From JACPYM01 sp031423495 (GTDB lineage Bacteria; Acidobacteriota; Blastocatellia; RBC074): a DNA stretch of 64,000 nt. Every line of letters starts with the position of its first letter. Within the stretch, counting starts at the first letter, position 1. Both the position numbers and the translations under genes were made by a program. A model generated the notes under the pieces. It made no database searches, had not been told where the DNA came from, and saw nothing but the letters and a program-made list of their open reading frames with translations. The stretch is taken from positions 62,001 through 126,000 of the forward strand of contig JANPFP010000212.1 of the NCBI GenBank assembly GCA_031423495.1. The letters run 5' to 3'. Shown one piece after another: positions 34,809-42,743 of this stretch.

Positions 34809-36512
34809 CTATTGTGCAAGCGCACGGCTCGCGGCTTTTACCTCAGTCAACAGCTTATAAATCGGAAAGACCTTGCCCTTTTCGAGATAAGCGTCCAGAA
34901 AATTCCAATTCACAAAGCCGTCATCACTTTCGGCGTCGAGCAGATAAAACACGAGCGGAGCCAGCGGCTGCGCAGTTCGCACGAGCAACGAACCGGCGGG
35001 AAAGCTGAGGCTTTCGGTTTGGGTTTTGCCTTTGAGTTTGGTTTCGGCGTGGCCTTGAAAGCGGCGCGCGGCCTGATTGACTTGCGTGATGGTGAAGCTC
35101 TCGACTTCGAGCGTTTGGTCGGCGGTGAGCGTTTCGACCGTGATGCCGTGGGCGTGCAGCTTGGCGATGACGGTTTGCAAGCCCTCTTCGTTGCGAAAGA
35201 CATAAGCGCGCGGCACAGCGGCGGAACGCTTCGCGGCGAACGTGCCGTATTTAAGCATCGGCGTAGGCACGGCGGTGCTTTCGATCATCGCGGTCATGTC
35301 TTTGTTGTTGCGCGGATTGCGTTTCTTCTCAATAGCGCCAACGAGGATGTTCACGGGTTTGGCATCAGCTTGAATCTCAAACTCTACGCCCGCTTGGGCG
35401 AGTTTGCCGCGCGCGGCGTCGCTGTCTATGCGTTTGATGAGTGCGGCGATTTCGGTGGCGTGGGCGGCGCTGTAATTCAAAATCTCTTCGACGAAGGCTT
35501 CGGTGACGGCGATACGTCCTTTGAAATCGAGGTAGCTGTAAGCCTCAGACAGAATCGTCAGCCGGTTGCGCAAGCCGCCGTAATTCGTCCCGAAACGCGG
35601 GCGATGATCGAAGGTGCGCCAGACTTTGGTTTCGGTCGTCGAAGGCTGCGCGGCTTGCCCCGCACGTTGCAGTTCAAAGTTATCCATCTCGCGATTCAGC
35701 CGTTCTTTGGTCGCGAAGTTACCGTAATAATACATCCGAAACTTGTGTTGCCTGGCGACAGCGCGCGTGATGGCGGGCAGCATTTTGTTGCGCGCAAAAG
35801 CCGTGATGCGCGCGTCGGTATTGGGGTTCAGGCTCGGCGCGTAGGTCAGATGATAGCCGTGATAGCTGCCGTTGGTGGTGTGGAGGTCAACGATCAAGTG
35901 CGGATCCCAGCGGCTGAACAAGCGCACGAGCGCGTTGGCTTCGACGCTTTCGAGTTTCATGTAATCGCGATTGAGGTCAAGCGCCTTGGCGTTTTCGCGC
36001 GTGCCTACGCCGCCGATGGGGCCGTTTTGCGCGGTGCGATTGGTGGGCGCGAATTTCTCGTTGCCATCCGCGTTGTAAATCGGCGCAATCAAAATCACGA
36101 GGTTGTTGAGCAACACTTTCAAATCGCCGAAAGCGATGCGCCGCGAGAGATGCAACACGGCTTCTTTGCCTTCGACCTCGCCCGCGTGAATGTTCGCCAT
36201 GATGAAAATCACGGTCTTGCCCGAAGCCAGCGCTTCACGCGGTTGGGCAATCGGCGGATCGGCGAAAATCATCAACGGCAATTCGCGGCCTTCTTCGGTT
36301 TTGCCGAAGGTTTCCACACGCAAGAGCGGCGTGCGTTTTTGCAGTTCGCCGATAAATTGCAGCACGTCCTCATAACGGCTGGTTTCTTCGTAATTGGTGA
36401 GTTCAGCGCGAGTCTTGAGTTTGTCGTCTTGCGGATTGATTTTGGTACGAGCCATAACGGGTAAGGTGAATAGGAAGAAAGCGAACAGCGCAAACGCGCG
36501 GCGTGTGGTCAT
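34809..36512 (-). CDS. Exported M14-family metallocarboxypeptidase
   Basis: A 567-residue zinc carboxypeptidase-like protein with a signal peptide (residues 1-22, ending near VMARTK). The zinc motif is NIHAGEVEGKEA (HxxE, near residue 95) and the third ligand is the His in VDLHTTNG (near 210); a candidate catalytic Glu is in ILSEAYSY (near 325). The 200-residue C-terminal extension is beta-rich. ATG at 36512 is chosen because it overlaps the stop of the DUF2752 gene as ATGA and has GAGG 6 nt upstream. Family members cleave C-terminal residues from peptides or gamma-glutamyl bonds. Substrate unknown. Confidence 0.85.
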   Translation of the reverse strand: MTTRRAFALFAFFLFTLPVMARTKINPQDDKLKTRAELTNYEETSRYEDVLQFIGELQKRTPLLRVETFGKTEEGRELPLMIFADPPIAQPREALASGKTVIFIMANIHAGEVEGKEAVLHLSRRIAFGDLKVLLNNLVILIAPIYNADGNEKFAPTNRTAQNGPIGGVGTRENAKALDLNRDYMKLESVEANALVRLFSRWDPHLIVDLHTTNGSYHGYHLTYAPSLNPNTDARITAFARNKMLPAITRAVARQHKFRMYYYGNFATKERLNREMDNFELQRAGQAAQPSTTETKVWRTFDHRPRFGTNYGGLRNRLTILSEAYSYLDFKGRIAVTEAFVEEILNYSAAHATEIAALIKRIDSDAARGKLAQAGVEFEIQADAKPVNILVGAIEKKRNPRNNKDMTAMIESTAVPTPMLKYGTFAAKRSAAVPRAYVFRNEEGLQTVIAKLHAHGITVETLTADQTLEVESFTITQVNQAARRFQGHAETKLKGKTQTESLSFPAGSLLVRTAQPLAPLVFYLLDAESDDGFVNWNFLDAYLEKGKVFPIYKLLTEVKAASRALAQ

Positions 36513-36988
36513 GACCATCCTCTCATTGCGAAAATTTTGTAGCCCCAACTCAACAGATACAGCACCAACAGCACGCGCATTACGCGATTGGTCAGTCGTG
36601 CATAAATCACCGCCGACCACGGGATGCGGCGGCGCAGGCAATACAACGCAAACGGCACAGCCAATACGGTCAGCAAAAACAGCAGCACGCCGAAAGGCTG
36701 TGCGATAAAAGCCGCGATGAACTCGCCGTGCGCGGCAAAAGCAAAGCACGTCGTGAGCCCGCAACTCGGACAAGGAAAGCCCGTCCAATGCAAAAACGTA
36801 CAAGGCGGCAAGCCGAGTTGTTGATGTGTACCGAAACCGGCGGGTGAAGGCGTGAGCGCACGGGCGACGACCAGCGTTACGGCGGCAATCGTAGCGATGC
36901 CGCCGTAACCCAGTGCGTCGTTGCGTGTGAAACGATCTGTTGAGGCAGTAATGAAAGGCGTTGAATTGTCTGAAGCGAGTTCGAACAT
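36509..36988 (-). CDS. DUF2752 membrane protein
   Basis: A 159-residue membrane protein with four hydrophobic segments. It carries the DUF2752 hallmark PCTFLHWTGFPCPSCGLTT (near residues 62-80), with the Cys-x-x-Cys-Gly motif. The family's function is unknown. The ATG directly follows the TAA of the zinc-ribbon gene upstream with no gap, and its TGA overlaps the peptidase start, so the genes are translated in series. Confidence 0.8.
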   Translation of the reverse strand: MFELASDNSTPFITASTDRFTRNDALGYGGIATIAAVTLVVARALTPSPAGFGTHQQLGLPPCTFLHWTGFPCPSCGLTTCFAFAAHGEFIAAFIAQPFGVLLFLLTVLAVPFALYCLRRRIPWSAVIYARLTNRVMRVLLVLYLLSWGYKIFAMRGWS

Positions 36989-37486
36989 TTACTGGCCTAA
37001 AACGCTTGCCATGCCCGCGAATCCGACAATCACAAACCAAAGCAGGATGCCGCCGCACGTCAACACGGTTGAAACAACGCCGCCATAAAAACCGGCTTTC
37101 GCCAGCCCGTCACCGGCGCGCGAAGCCTCGCCGCGTTTGATGGCGTCCATTTCCTGCTTGCCCAGAATGATCGCCGGAATGCCTGTAAACGGGCCGCAAA
37201 AGACAAACGAAAGAATCATACAAACCAATGCGGCAATCGCGCGTCCGCTGGCTCCGCCTGAAGGGTTGCTCGCGTTGGGGTAGCTCTGCCCATAAACGGG
37301 TACAGGCACAGCGGGTGGCGTTTGCCCCTGAAAGCCAGGGTTCTGTGTGCCTTGATAACCGGGGTAAGGCGTTTCGGTTTGCTGACCGCTGCCACTCGGA
37401 GATGACGCGCCTAACGGCGAAGCGCATTGGCGGCAGAAGCGGGCGTTGGTTTCATTTTGGGTTCCGCAACGGGTGCAAAAGGTCAA
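36989..37486 (-). CDS. Zinc-ribbon DUF4190 membrane protein
   Basis: A 165-residue protein. A zinc ribbon at residues 4-25 (CTRCGTQNETNARFCRQC) is followed by a Gly/Pro/Gln-rich linker (30-80) and a DUF4190-type pair of membrane helices with the conserved GIPAIILGKQEMDAIKRGE segment (about 108-126). The start is TTG at 37486 with GGAGG about 9 nt upstream; no better ATG exists. Related proteins occur near secretion or DUF2752 genes. Function unknown. Confidence 0.75.
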   Translation of the reverse strand: MTFCTRCGTQNETNARFCRQCASPLGASSPSGSGQQTETPYPGYQGTQNPGFQGQTPPAVPVPVYGQSYPNASNPSGGASGRAIAALVCMILSFVFCGPFTGIPAIILGKQEMDAIKRGEASRAGDGLAKAGFYGGVVSTVLTCGGILLWFVIVGFAGMASVLGQ

Positions 37487-37508
37487 GGGTGGTTTCCTCC
37501 AATAATGG

Positions 37509-38099
37509 TTAGTTAGTGTCGCGGGATGCGGGAATCGGAATCTTATCTTTGAGTCGCGCCGTCGTGTGTTCGGTCACGCTGTAATCGAAATTGGCAGCGG
37601 GCAACGATGGTGCGACGGGCGCTTCGAGTGAATTCGTATCTATTGAGTTCGTAATTGAATTGGTATTGCTCACAGGCATCCAATCGGATTCGCCTAAAGC
37701 CTCGCGCCGTTTCAGCGCGACGATCTTGGGACTGATGAACAACGCATTGAAAAGAATCGCCAAACCAATGAACGTGGGGATGAGTCCGGCCAGCCAAATT
37801 TTCCCCACAATGTCTGCCTCGCGCGGTTCGTTGGCGGCGACAGCGGTCATCAAAAAATACAAAAAGATCGTCCCGCTGATGCCAGCGGCGGTCGTAATCA
37901 CGCCGCCTTTGATTTCGTCGTAACGCTTTTCTTCGGGTGATTTTTTGCGCGCATCCAACTCATCTTTAATCCATTCTTGCCAACCTGGATTCGCGCCGCC
38001 GCGACTCATTACACCGCGAATGCGATTCAGCGCCAAGCCGCATTGCTTGCAAAATTTGATGCCAGATTCGGTTTGCGTCCCACAACTCGGACAAAACAT
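37509..38099 (-). CDS. Zinc-ribbon membrane protein
   Basis: A 196-residue protein with a zinc ribbon at the N-terminus (CPSCGTQTESGIKFCKQCG), a charged segment (residues 40-65), and two membrane helices (about 67-90 and 102-122). The cytosolic tail is Ser/Asn/Pro-rich and low-complexity (SNTNSITNSIDTNSLEAP). GAGGAG precedes the ATG. It lies 22 nt upstream of the DUF4190 gene and shares its layout, so the two are likely paralogues with related roles. Function unknown. Confidence 0.7.
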   Translation of the reverse strand: MFCPSCGTQTESGIKFCKQCGLALNRIRGVMSRGGANPGWQEWIKDELDARKKSPEEKRYDEIKGGVITTAAGISGTIFLYFLMTAVAANEPREADIVGKIWLAGLIPTFIGLAILFNALFISPKIVALKRREALGESDWMPVSNTNSITNSIDTNSLEAPVAPSLPAANFDYSVTEHTTARLKDKIPIPASRDTN

Positions 38100-38170
38100 A
38101 CATGCTCCTCAAACTCACCCAAACTCGGTTAATAATGCGCTCGGCGATGAGGCCGTGAGTATAAACACGT

Positions 38171-38215
38171 TGCCCCCGTCTACCAAGCATTGGCAAGCAT
38201 TTGCAGACGGGGGCA
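38171..38215 (-). terminator. Hairpin after glycosyltransferase
   Basis: An 11-bp perfect GC-rich inverted repeat (38171-38181 and 38205-38215) with a 23-nt loop lies 25 nt downstream of the glycosyltransferase stop. There is no U-run on the minus strand, so termination is plausible but not secure. Confidence 0.45.
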
Positions 38216-38239
38216 TTACGTTTGTGCGAAACGAAAAGT

Positions 38240-39871
38240 TTAACGACGAAACACATTCAGCAAGCGGCGCGCGCTGCCCTGAAACAACGACATCCCCGCC
38301 ATATATCCGTAACCCAACAGGAACAGCATCAGAAACGGAATCGTCGCGTAAATGTTGCTGCGCCACGCGTACCAAACCGCAACTACGAAATAGAGCGCGA
38401 AGGCGGCTTCGAGTACCGGCAGCCAGCCTTTCTTGCGACGATACTTGGTGGCGGCGTTCGCCCAGTTGTCACCGCTCTTTTCGACTTTGTATTTCGGTGT
38501 GCGCACGAATGACGATTGAACGCCGAGCAGCGCTTCCAGCACGGCGCGTGTGTTCGAGAATACGAGTCCGATGCCCATCGCCATCGCCATCGGAATCAGC
38601 CACAGCCGCCACTTCTCTTTCGGATGCAAGTAAAGAATCGTCGTGCCGTAAAAGCTCACCACCGAAAACGTAGCCAGAAACATCAGCGGCAAATCGAGCA
38701 GCAGCATTTGAAACATCCCTTGATTGAAACGCGCGATCAACACGGGAATGTGCAGGATGCTCAACGCGATCATCAGCGGCGCGGCGCAATTGCCGAACAG
38801 GCGAAAGAAGAGTTCGAGTTTTTGCTGCCACGTCAGCGTGGGGTTCTTCCAAAGCCGCGGCATGAGTTTGAGTCCGACTTGCACCAAGCCCTTTGCCCAG
38901 CGGCGTTGTTGCGCTTTGAAAGCGTTCATTTCGACGGGCAATTCTGAGGGGCAATCTTCATCCACCAGATAAACGAAACGCCAGCCCATCAACTGCGCGC
39001 GAAAGCTGAGGTCGGTGTCTTCGGTGAGCGTGTCGTGTTGCCAGCCGCCCGAATAATCAATCGCCGCACGCCGCCACATCCCCGCCGTACCGTTAAAGTT
39101 GAAGAAGCCGCCCGAACGATTGCGCGAGGTTTGCTCGACGACAAAGTGACCGTCGAGCATCAGTTCCTGAATGCGCGTGAGCAACGAGAAGTTCGCGTTG
39201 ATGTGTCCCCAACGCATTTGCACGAGGCCGACTTGATCGTCGCTGAAATAATCAACCATCTTGCGCAAGCAATCAGGGCGCGGCGTGAAGTCTGCATCGA
39301 ACACCGCCACCAATTCACCTTTGGCGGTTTTGAGTCCATTTTCGAGCGCGCCCGCTTTATAGCCCGTGCGGTCGCTGCGGTGAACGTAGTGAATGTCGAA
39401 GCCTTGTGCTTGATATTTAGCGACTTCGGCTTCGGCAATCTTGACCGACTCGTCGGTGGAATCGTCCAGCACCTGAATGTCGAGCAGATGGCGCGGGTAA
39501 TCGAGTTCGCAGGCTGATTGCAGCAGGCGCTCGATGACATACATCTCGTTGAACAGCGGCAATTGCACGGTTATGCGCGGTAATTCGCTTTCAGCAAAAA
39601 TGCGTTGCGGTGAAGGCTTGACGTTACGATAACGCCAGAACTGATAAACCATTCTGATGCGATACAAACCGAGAATGGCGAGCAGCGTCAGGATGACGAA
39701 ATAGAGCAGGATGATCGTCCAATCAAAGCCGTCAAGCGTAGCGAGATAACTGATGTTGTCAGCGCCGCCGTGGCGCGTGATGGGATTCGTGATGCGTTTG
39801 AGTTCTTCTTTCGATTTCTCAAGGTCAGGCACGAATTGCAAAAGGAACTGAAAAATTAGAGCCAGAACCAT
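38240..39871 (-). CDS. Processive-type family 2 glycosyltransferase
   Basis: A 543-residue membrane glycosyltransferase of the cellulose-synthase-like type. A membrane helix lies near residues 53-75. The GT2 domain runs from about 100 to 330, with LDDSTDE, the DxD-type motif VFDADFTP, the TEDTDLS motif and QQRRW (Q/RxxRW), all four signatures of processive GT2 enzymes. Three to four C-terminal helices follow (about 370-510). It probably builds a beta-linked polysaccharide or transfers sugars to lipid. No partner such as a c-di-GMP-binding PilZ domain is present. The short gap to the VOC/Rieske gene holds no other feature. Confidence 0.9.
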   Translation of the reverse strand: MVLALIFQFLLQFVPDLEKSKEELKRITNPITRHGGADNISYLATLDGFDWTIILLYFVILTLLAILGLYRIRMVYQFWRYRNVKPSPQRIFAESELPRITVQLPLFNEMYVIERLLQSACELDYPRHLLDIQVLDDSTDESVKIAEAEVAKYQAQGFDIHYVHRSDRTGYKAGALENGLKTAKGELVAVFDADFTPRPDCLRKMVDYFSDDQVGLVQMRWGHINANFSLLTRIQELMLDGHFVVEQTSRNRSGGFFNFNGTAGMWRRAAIDYSGGWQHDTLTEDTDLSFRAQLMGWRFVYLVDEDCPSELPVEMNAFKAQQRRWAKGLVQVGLKLMPRLWKNPTLTWQQKLELFFRLFGNCAAPLMIALSILHIPVLIARFNQGMFQMLLLDLPLMFLATFSVVSFYGTTILYLHPKEKWRLWLIPMAMAMGIGLVFSNTRAVLEALLGVQSSFVRTPKYKVEKSGDNWANAATKYRRKKGWLPVLEAAFALYFVVAVWYAWRSNIYATIPFLMLFLLGYGYMAGMSLFQGSARRLLNVFRR

Positions 39872-39961
39872 AGTTGTTATGAAGGAAAACTGCGTTATGA
39901 AAGGCCGTCGGCAAAGGCCAACAGCGAAACGCGCAGCATGTTAGCGGGCGGCGAAAGGCTG

Positions 39962-41260
39962 TCAATGCGTGTTTGTACTGAGACTGAGGCAGATCAGGTC
40001 GCCCGATAAAGTTACGCGCAACGGCTCGGTCGCTATGGCACAGCCCGCAACTTTGCCGGTCGTCAGATCAAGGTGCCAGCCGTGCCACGGACACGTCACT
40101 ACGCCATCGTGTAACCGCCCTTGCGAGAGCGGCGCATTCAAATGAGGGCAACGATCAGGCCACGCGAATACGTGCGCGCCGCGCCGATGCAACAATACGT
40201 AACCGAGGTGCGGTGCAGTGACGCGCATCATTTGTCCGTCGGGCAAATCAGTGAGCGAGGCTACCTCAACAAACGTAGGCTCAGCCGGAAGCAGTTCGAT
40301 CAATTCGAGCATTACTCCGTCGGGCGAAAGCACCGTCGCAGCGCGTACCAAACCAAAAGGCGGCAGCGTCAGCATCCGAGGTGCGGCGAGTGAACTCGCG
40401 CCGTGCGTGCAAGCCAGCGCGTAGCGAAAGTCTACGTTGTGGCATTCAAAGGTCAGCATCACTGCGCCGCGCTGAGGCGGACGCCGTTGCGCGCTCACCG
40501 ATTGTGCATCGCCAAGGTTGGGGCCTTCATAAGCGACGAGGCCCAGCTTGCCACCTACGGCTTGCGGCGGCCCAATGAAACACATGCGCAAACGCGTCGC
40601 GACAGGCAATTTCAACGCAGCGATAAACGCGGGTTCGTCAGTCGTGGCGGGCGTAGACGGGACGCAATCAAAGACCGTGCAATAAAAATCTACGGCACGA
40701 TCATAATCAGCCACGATCTGCGTAGCGGCGGCGATTTCAGTGAACGGCGCGGCGCGATCGCTCTCGCCGAACGCACGGCGCGGCGTTTGGCTCACTTGCG
40801 CAAGAGAAAGTTTCACGCCGTCAGCGATGGGCAAGTGCGCTTCGGTGGCGGTTAGCGATTGGCTCCACGACAGCGGATAAGTCACGGGCGGCGCGAGAAA
40901 GCGATGGCCTGCGGCGGTGAAGCGTTCGTATTGCGCCGTCACGTCGTCAGTGAAAAAGTCGAGGTTCTTGATGTAGCCAAAATCGTAAGGACGCGGCGCG
41001 CTGGCAGCTTCAGGCAACGCGGCGAATTGCACGAGTCGCAAGGCTCCGTGCGACGCGCCGGGCGTTTGCAGCCAGCAACATTGCGCGGCGGCGTTTTCAG
41101 GCAATCCCCACAGTTGCGCGGTTTCGGCGTCGAGCGGCCAGTCGGCGATGACTGCCATGCCGAACATTGTGGTGAATAGTTCGCGCGTGACGTTCAAGTC
41201 ATTAGTGCTAATGGTGACTGCGTGAATCGGGCTAATTCCCTGGTGATTGGTTGCCGTCAT
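39962..41260 (-). CDS. VOC-VOC-Rieske fusion protein
   Basis: A 432-residue protein of unusual architecture. Residues 10-160 and 170-330 each look like a vicinal-oxygen-chelate/glyoxalase module (starts ISPIHAVTISTNDLNVTREL and AAATQIVADYDRAVDFY). Residues 345-425 form a Rieske [2Fe-2S] domain, with the cluster motifs CPHLNAPLSQG and CPWHGWH. VOC proteins are dioxygenases, isomerases or resistance proteins; Rieske domains move electrons. A fused pair suggests an oxygenase-type or redox-sensing role, but no catalytic metal ligands could be assigned. ATG 41260 overlaps the folA 3' end by 29 nt; the start has no strong ribosome site. Confidence 0.7.
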   Translation of the reverse strand: MTATNHQGISPIHAVTISTNDLNVTRELFTTMFGMAVIADWPLDAETAQLWGLPENAAAQCCWLQTPGASHGALRLVQFAALPEAASAPRPYDFGYIKNLDFFTDDVTAQYERFTAAGHRFLAPPVTYPLSWSQSLTATEAHLPIADGVKLSLAQVSQTPRRAFGESDRAAPFTEIAAATQIVADYDRAVDFYCTVFDCVPSTPATTDEPAFIAALKLPVATRLRMCFIGPPQAVGGKLGLVAYEGPNLGDAQSVSAQRRPPQRGAVMLTFECHNVDFRYALACTHGASSLAAPRMLTLPPFGLVRAATVLSPDGVMLELIELLPAEPTFVEVASLTDLPDGQMMRVTAPHLGYVLLHRRGAHVFAWPDRCPHLNAPLSQGRLHDGVVTCPWHGWHLDLTTGKVAGCAIATEPLRVTLSGDLICLSLSTNTH

Positions 41261-41789
41261 ATGGTTTTGGGCTGTGAGATTGGTTCGCAGCAGGTTCCAA
41301 AATTTGAAACGTATGGCGCAATGAGTTTTTTTCATCCGCCGCCATTTCGCGGCTTTCTTTTATCTGCCATGCACTTTGATCGAATTCAGGAAAGAACGCA
41401 TCCGCTTCAACCTCCGCATCCACCAACGTCAAATAGAGCCGATCAGCGTGCGGCAAAGCCTGCGCATAAATTTCTGCGCCGCCGATGACAAAGGCTTCTT
41501 GTTCACCACGTGTACGCGCCAGAGCCAGCGCGTCGGCCAGTGAATGAACTACAAAACAACCTTCGGCTGAATAGCCCTGATTGCGCGTGATGATGATCGT
41601 CGTGCGCCCCGGCAGCGGCTTGCCGCCCATTGCAATGATAGATTCATAAGTCTTGCGTCCGGTGATGATGTGATGTCCGGTCGTGATTTCGCGGAAGCGT
41701 TTCAAATCGGCGGGCAAGCGCCACGGCAATTGATTGTCTTTGCCGATGCCTCGACGACGATCAAGGGCGGCGATGAGGGAGACGATCAT
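41232..41789 (-). CDS. folA: Dihydrofolate reductase
   Basis: A 185-residue enzyme that reduces dihydrofolate to tetrahydrofolate with NADPH. The family signature runs IAALDRRRGIGKDNQLPWRL (residues 6-25). HHIITGRKTYESI (about 39-51) carries part of the NADPH and substrate site, and FVIGGAEIYAQALPHADRLYLT (about 92-113) is the cofactor loop. The normal length of 160-170 is extended by a C-terminal tail of about 20 residues. The start overlaps the thyA stop as ATGA. It recycles the dihydrofolate produced by the adjacent thymidylate synthase. The VOC-Rieske gene overlaps its end. Confidence 0.95.
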   Translation of the reverse strand: MIVSLIAALDRRRGIGKDNQLPWRLPADLKRFREITTGHHIITGRKTYESIIAMGGKPLPGRTTIIITRNQGYSAEGCFVVHSLADALALARTRGEQEAFVIGGAEIYAQALPHADRLYLTLVDAEVEADAFFPEFDQSAWQIKESREMAADEKNSLRHTFQILEPAANQSHSPKPYDGNQSPGN

Positions 41790-42583
41790 ACGGCCACCGC
41801 CGCTTTGATGTGGGGATGCGACTGGTAATTCACGAGTTCAAAGTCTTCATACTTAAACGCGAAGATGTCTTTGACTGTTGGATTGATTTTCATTTGCGGC
41901 AGCGGCAGCGGTTCGCGTGTGAGTTGCAGTCGTGCCTGTTCGAGATGGTTGAGATAAAGGTGCGCGTCGCCCAGCGTGTGAATGAAGCCGCCAAGCTGTA
42001 AGTCACAGACTTGCGCGATCATCTGTGCCAGCAAGGCGTAAGAGGCGATGTTGAACGGTACGCCGAGGAAGATATCGGCAGAGCGTTGATATAACTGGCA
42101 CGAGAGCTTGCCGTCGGCGACGTAAAACTGAAAAAACGAATGACAAGGCGGCAGCGGCGTCGTGTCGGCAAACGTAGGGTTGTAAGCAACAACCAACAAG
42201 CGGCGCGAGTTCGGATTGCGTTTAAGCTGCGCGATGACTTGCGAGATTTGGTCAATGGTCGAACCGTCAGGATTCGGCCACGCGCGCCACATCGAACCGT
42301 AAATGCCTTGTCCCAATTCACCGTTGGCATCAGCCCATTCATTCCAAATGGTGACGCCATTTTCTTTGAGATAAGCGATGTTCGTGTCGCCGCGCAAAAA
42401 CCAAAGCAGTTCATGCAAGATAGATTTGAGATGAACCTTCTTGGTCGTCAGCAACGGAAAGCCCGCTGTCAGGTCAAAACGCATTTGATAACCGAACACC
42501 GAAAGCGTGCCGGTGCCGGTGCGGTCGTCTTTGCGCGCGCCGTGTTCGAGTACGTGGCGCATCAAATCCAAATACTGTTTCAT
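41786..42583 (-). CDS. thyA: Thymidylate synthase
   Basis: A 265-residue enzyme making dTMP from dUMP with methylenetetrahydrofolate, in the normal length range. The start at ATG 42583 is supported by AGGA about 11 nt upstream and by the family N-terminus MKQYLDLMRHVLEHG; an in-frame extension upstream is non-coding. The catalytic Cys is in LPPCHSFFQFYV (about residue 148), with RSADIFLGVPFNIASYA and the LGDAHLYLNH motif all present. The residue after the Cys-His (Ser, where many enzymes have Ala or Val) is a minor variation. It is first of the thyA-folA-VOC/Rieske operon and divergent from glgP. Confidence 0.96.
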   Translation of the reverse strand: MKQYLDLMRHVLEHGARKDDRTGTGTLSVFGYQMRFDLTAGFPLLTTKKVHLKSILHELLWFLRGDTNIAYLKENGVTIWNEWADANGELGQGIYGSMWRAWPNPDGSTIDQISQVIAQLKRNPNSRRLLVVAYNPTFADTTPLPPCHSFFQFYVADGKLSCQLYQRSADIFLGVPFNIASYALLAQMIAQVCDLQLGGFIHTLGDAHLYLNHLEQARLQLTREPLPLPQMKINPTVKDIFAFKYEDFELVNYQSHPHIKAAVAV

Positions 42584-42743
42584 TGCGTGATTCCTGCCCC
42601 TGATTCCTGCCAGTGATGATGGTATGAGCGCGCGACTATAGCAGACTAAACCGCGCCTTGCGCAAGCCGTGAGCCTTGCGTAAAGTGCGGCATCTTTTAA
42701 CGCGATCCCCGCGAACAAAACATCACAACAGGATAAAAAAGTA

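Noticed and set aside
34761..36464. Long plus-strand open frame (567 codons)
   Set aside because: It lies opposite the M14 peptidase gene and reads as Arg/Phe-rich sequence with no domain; it is the shadow of the real minus-strand gene.
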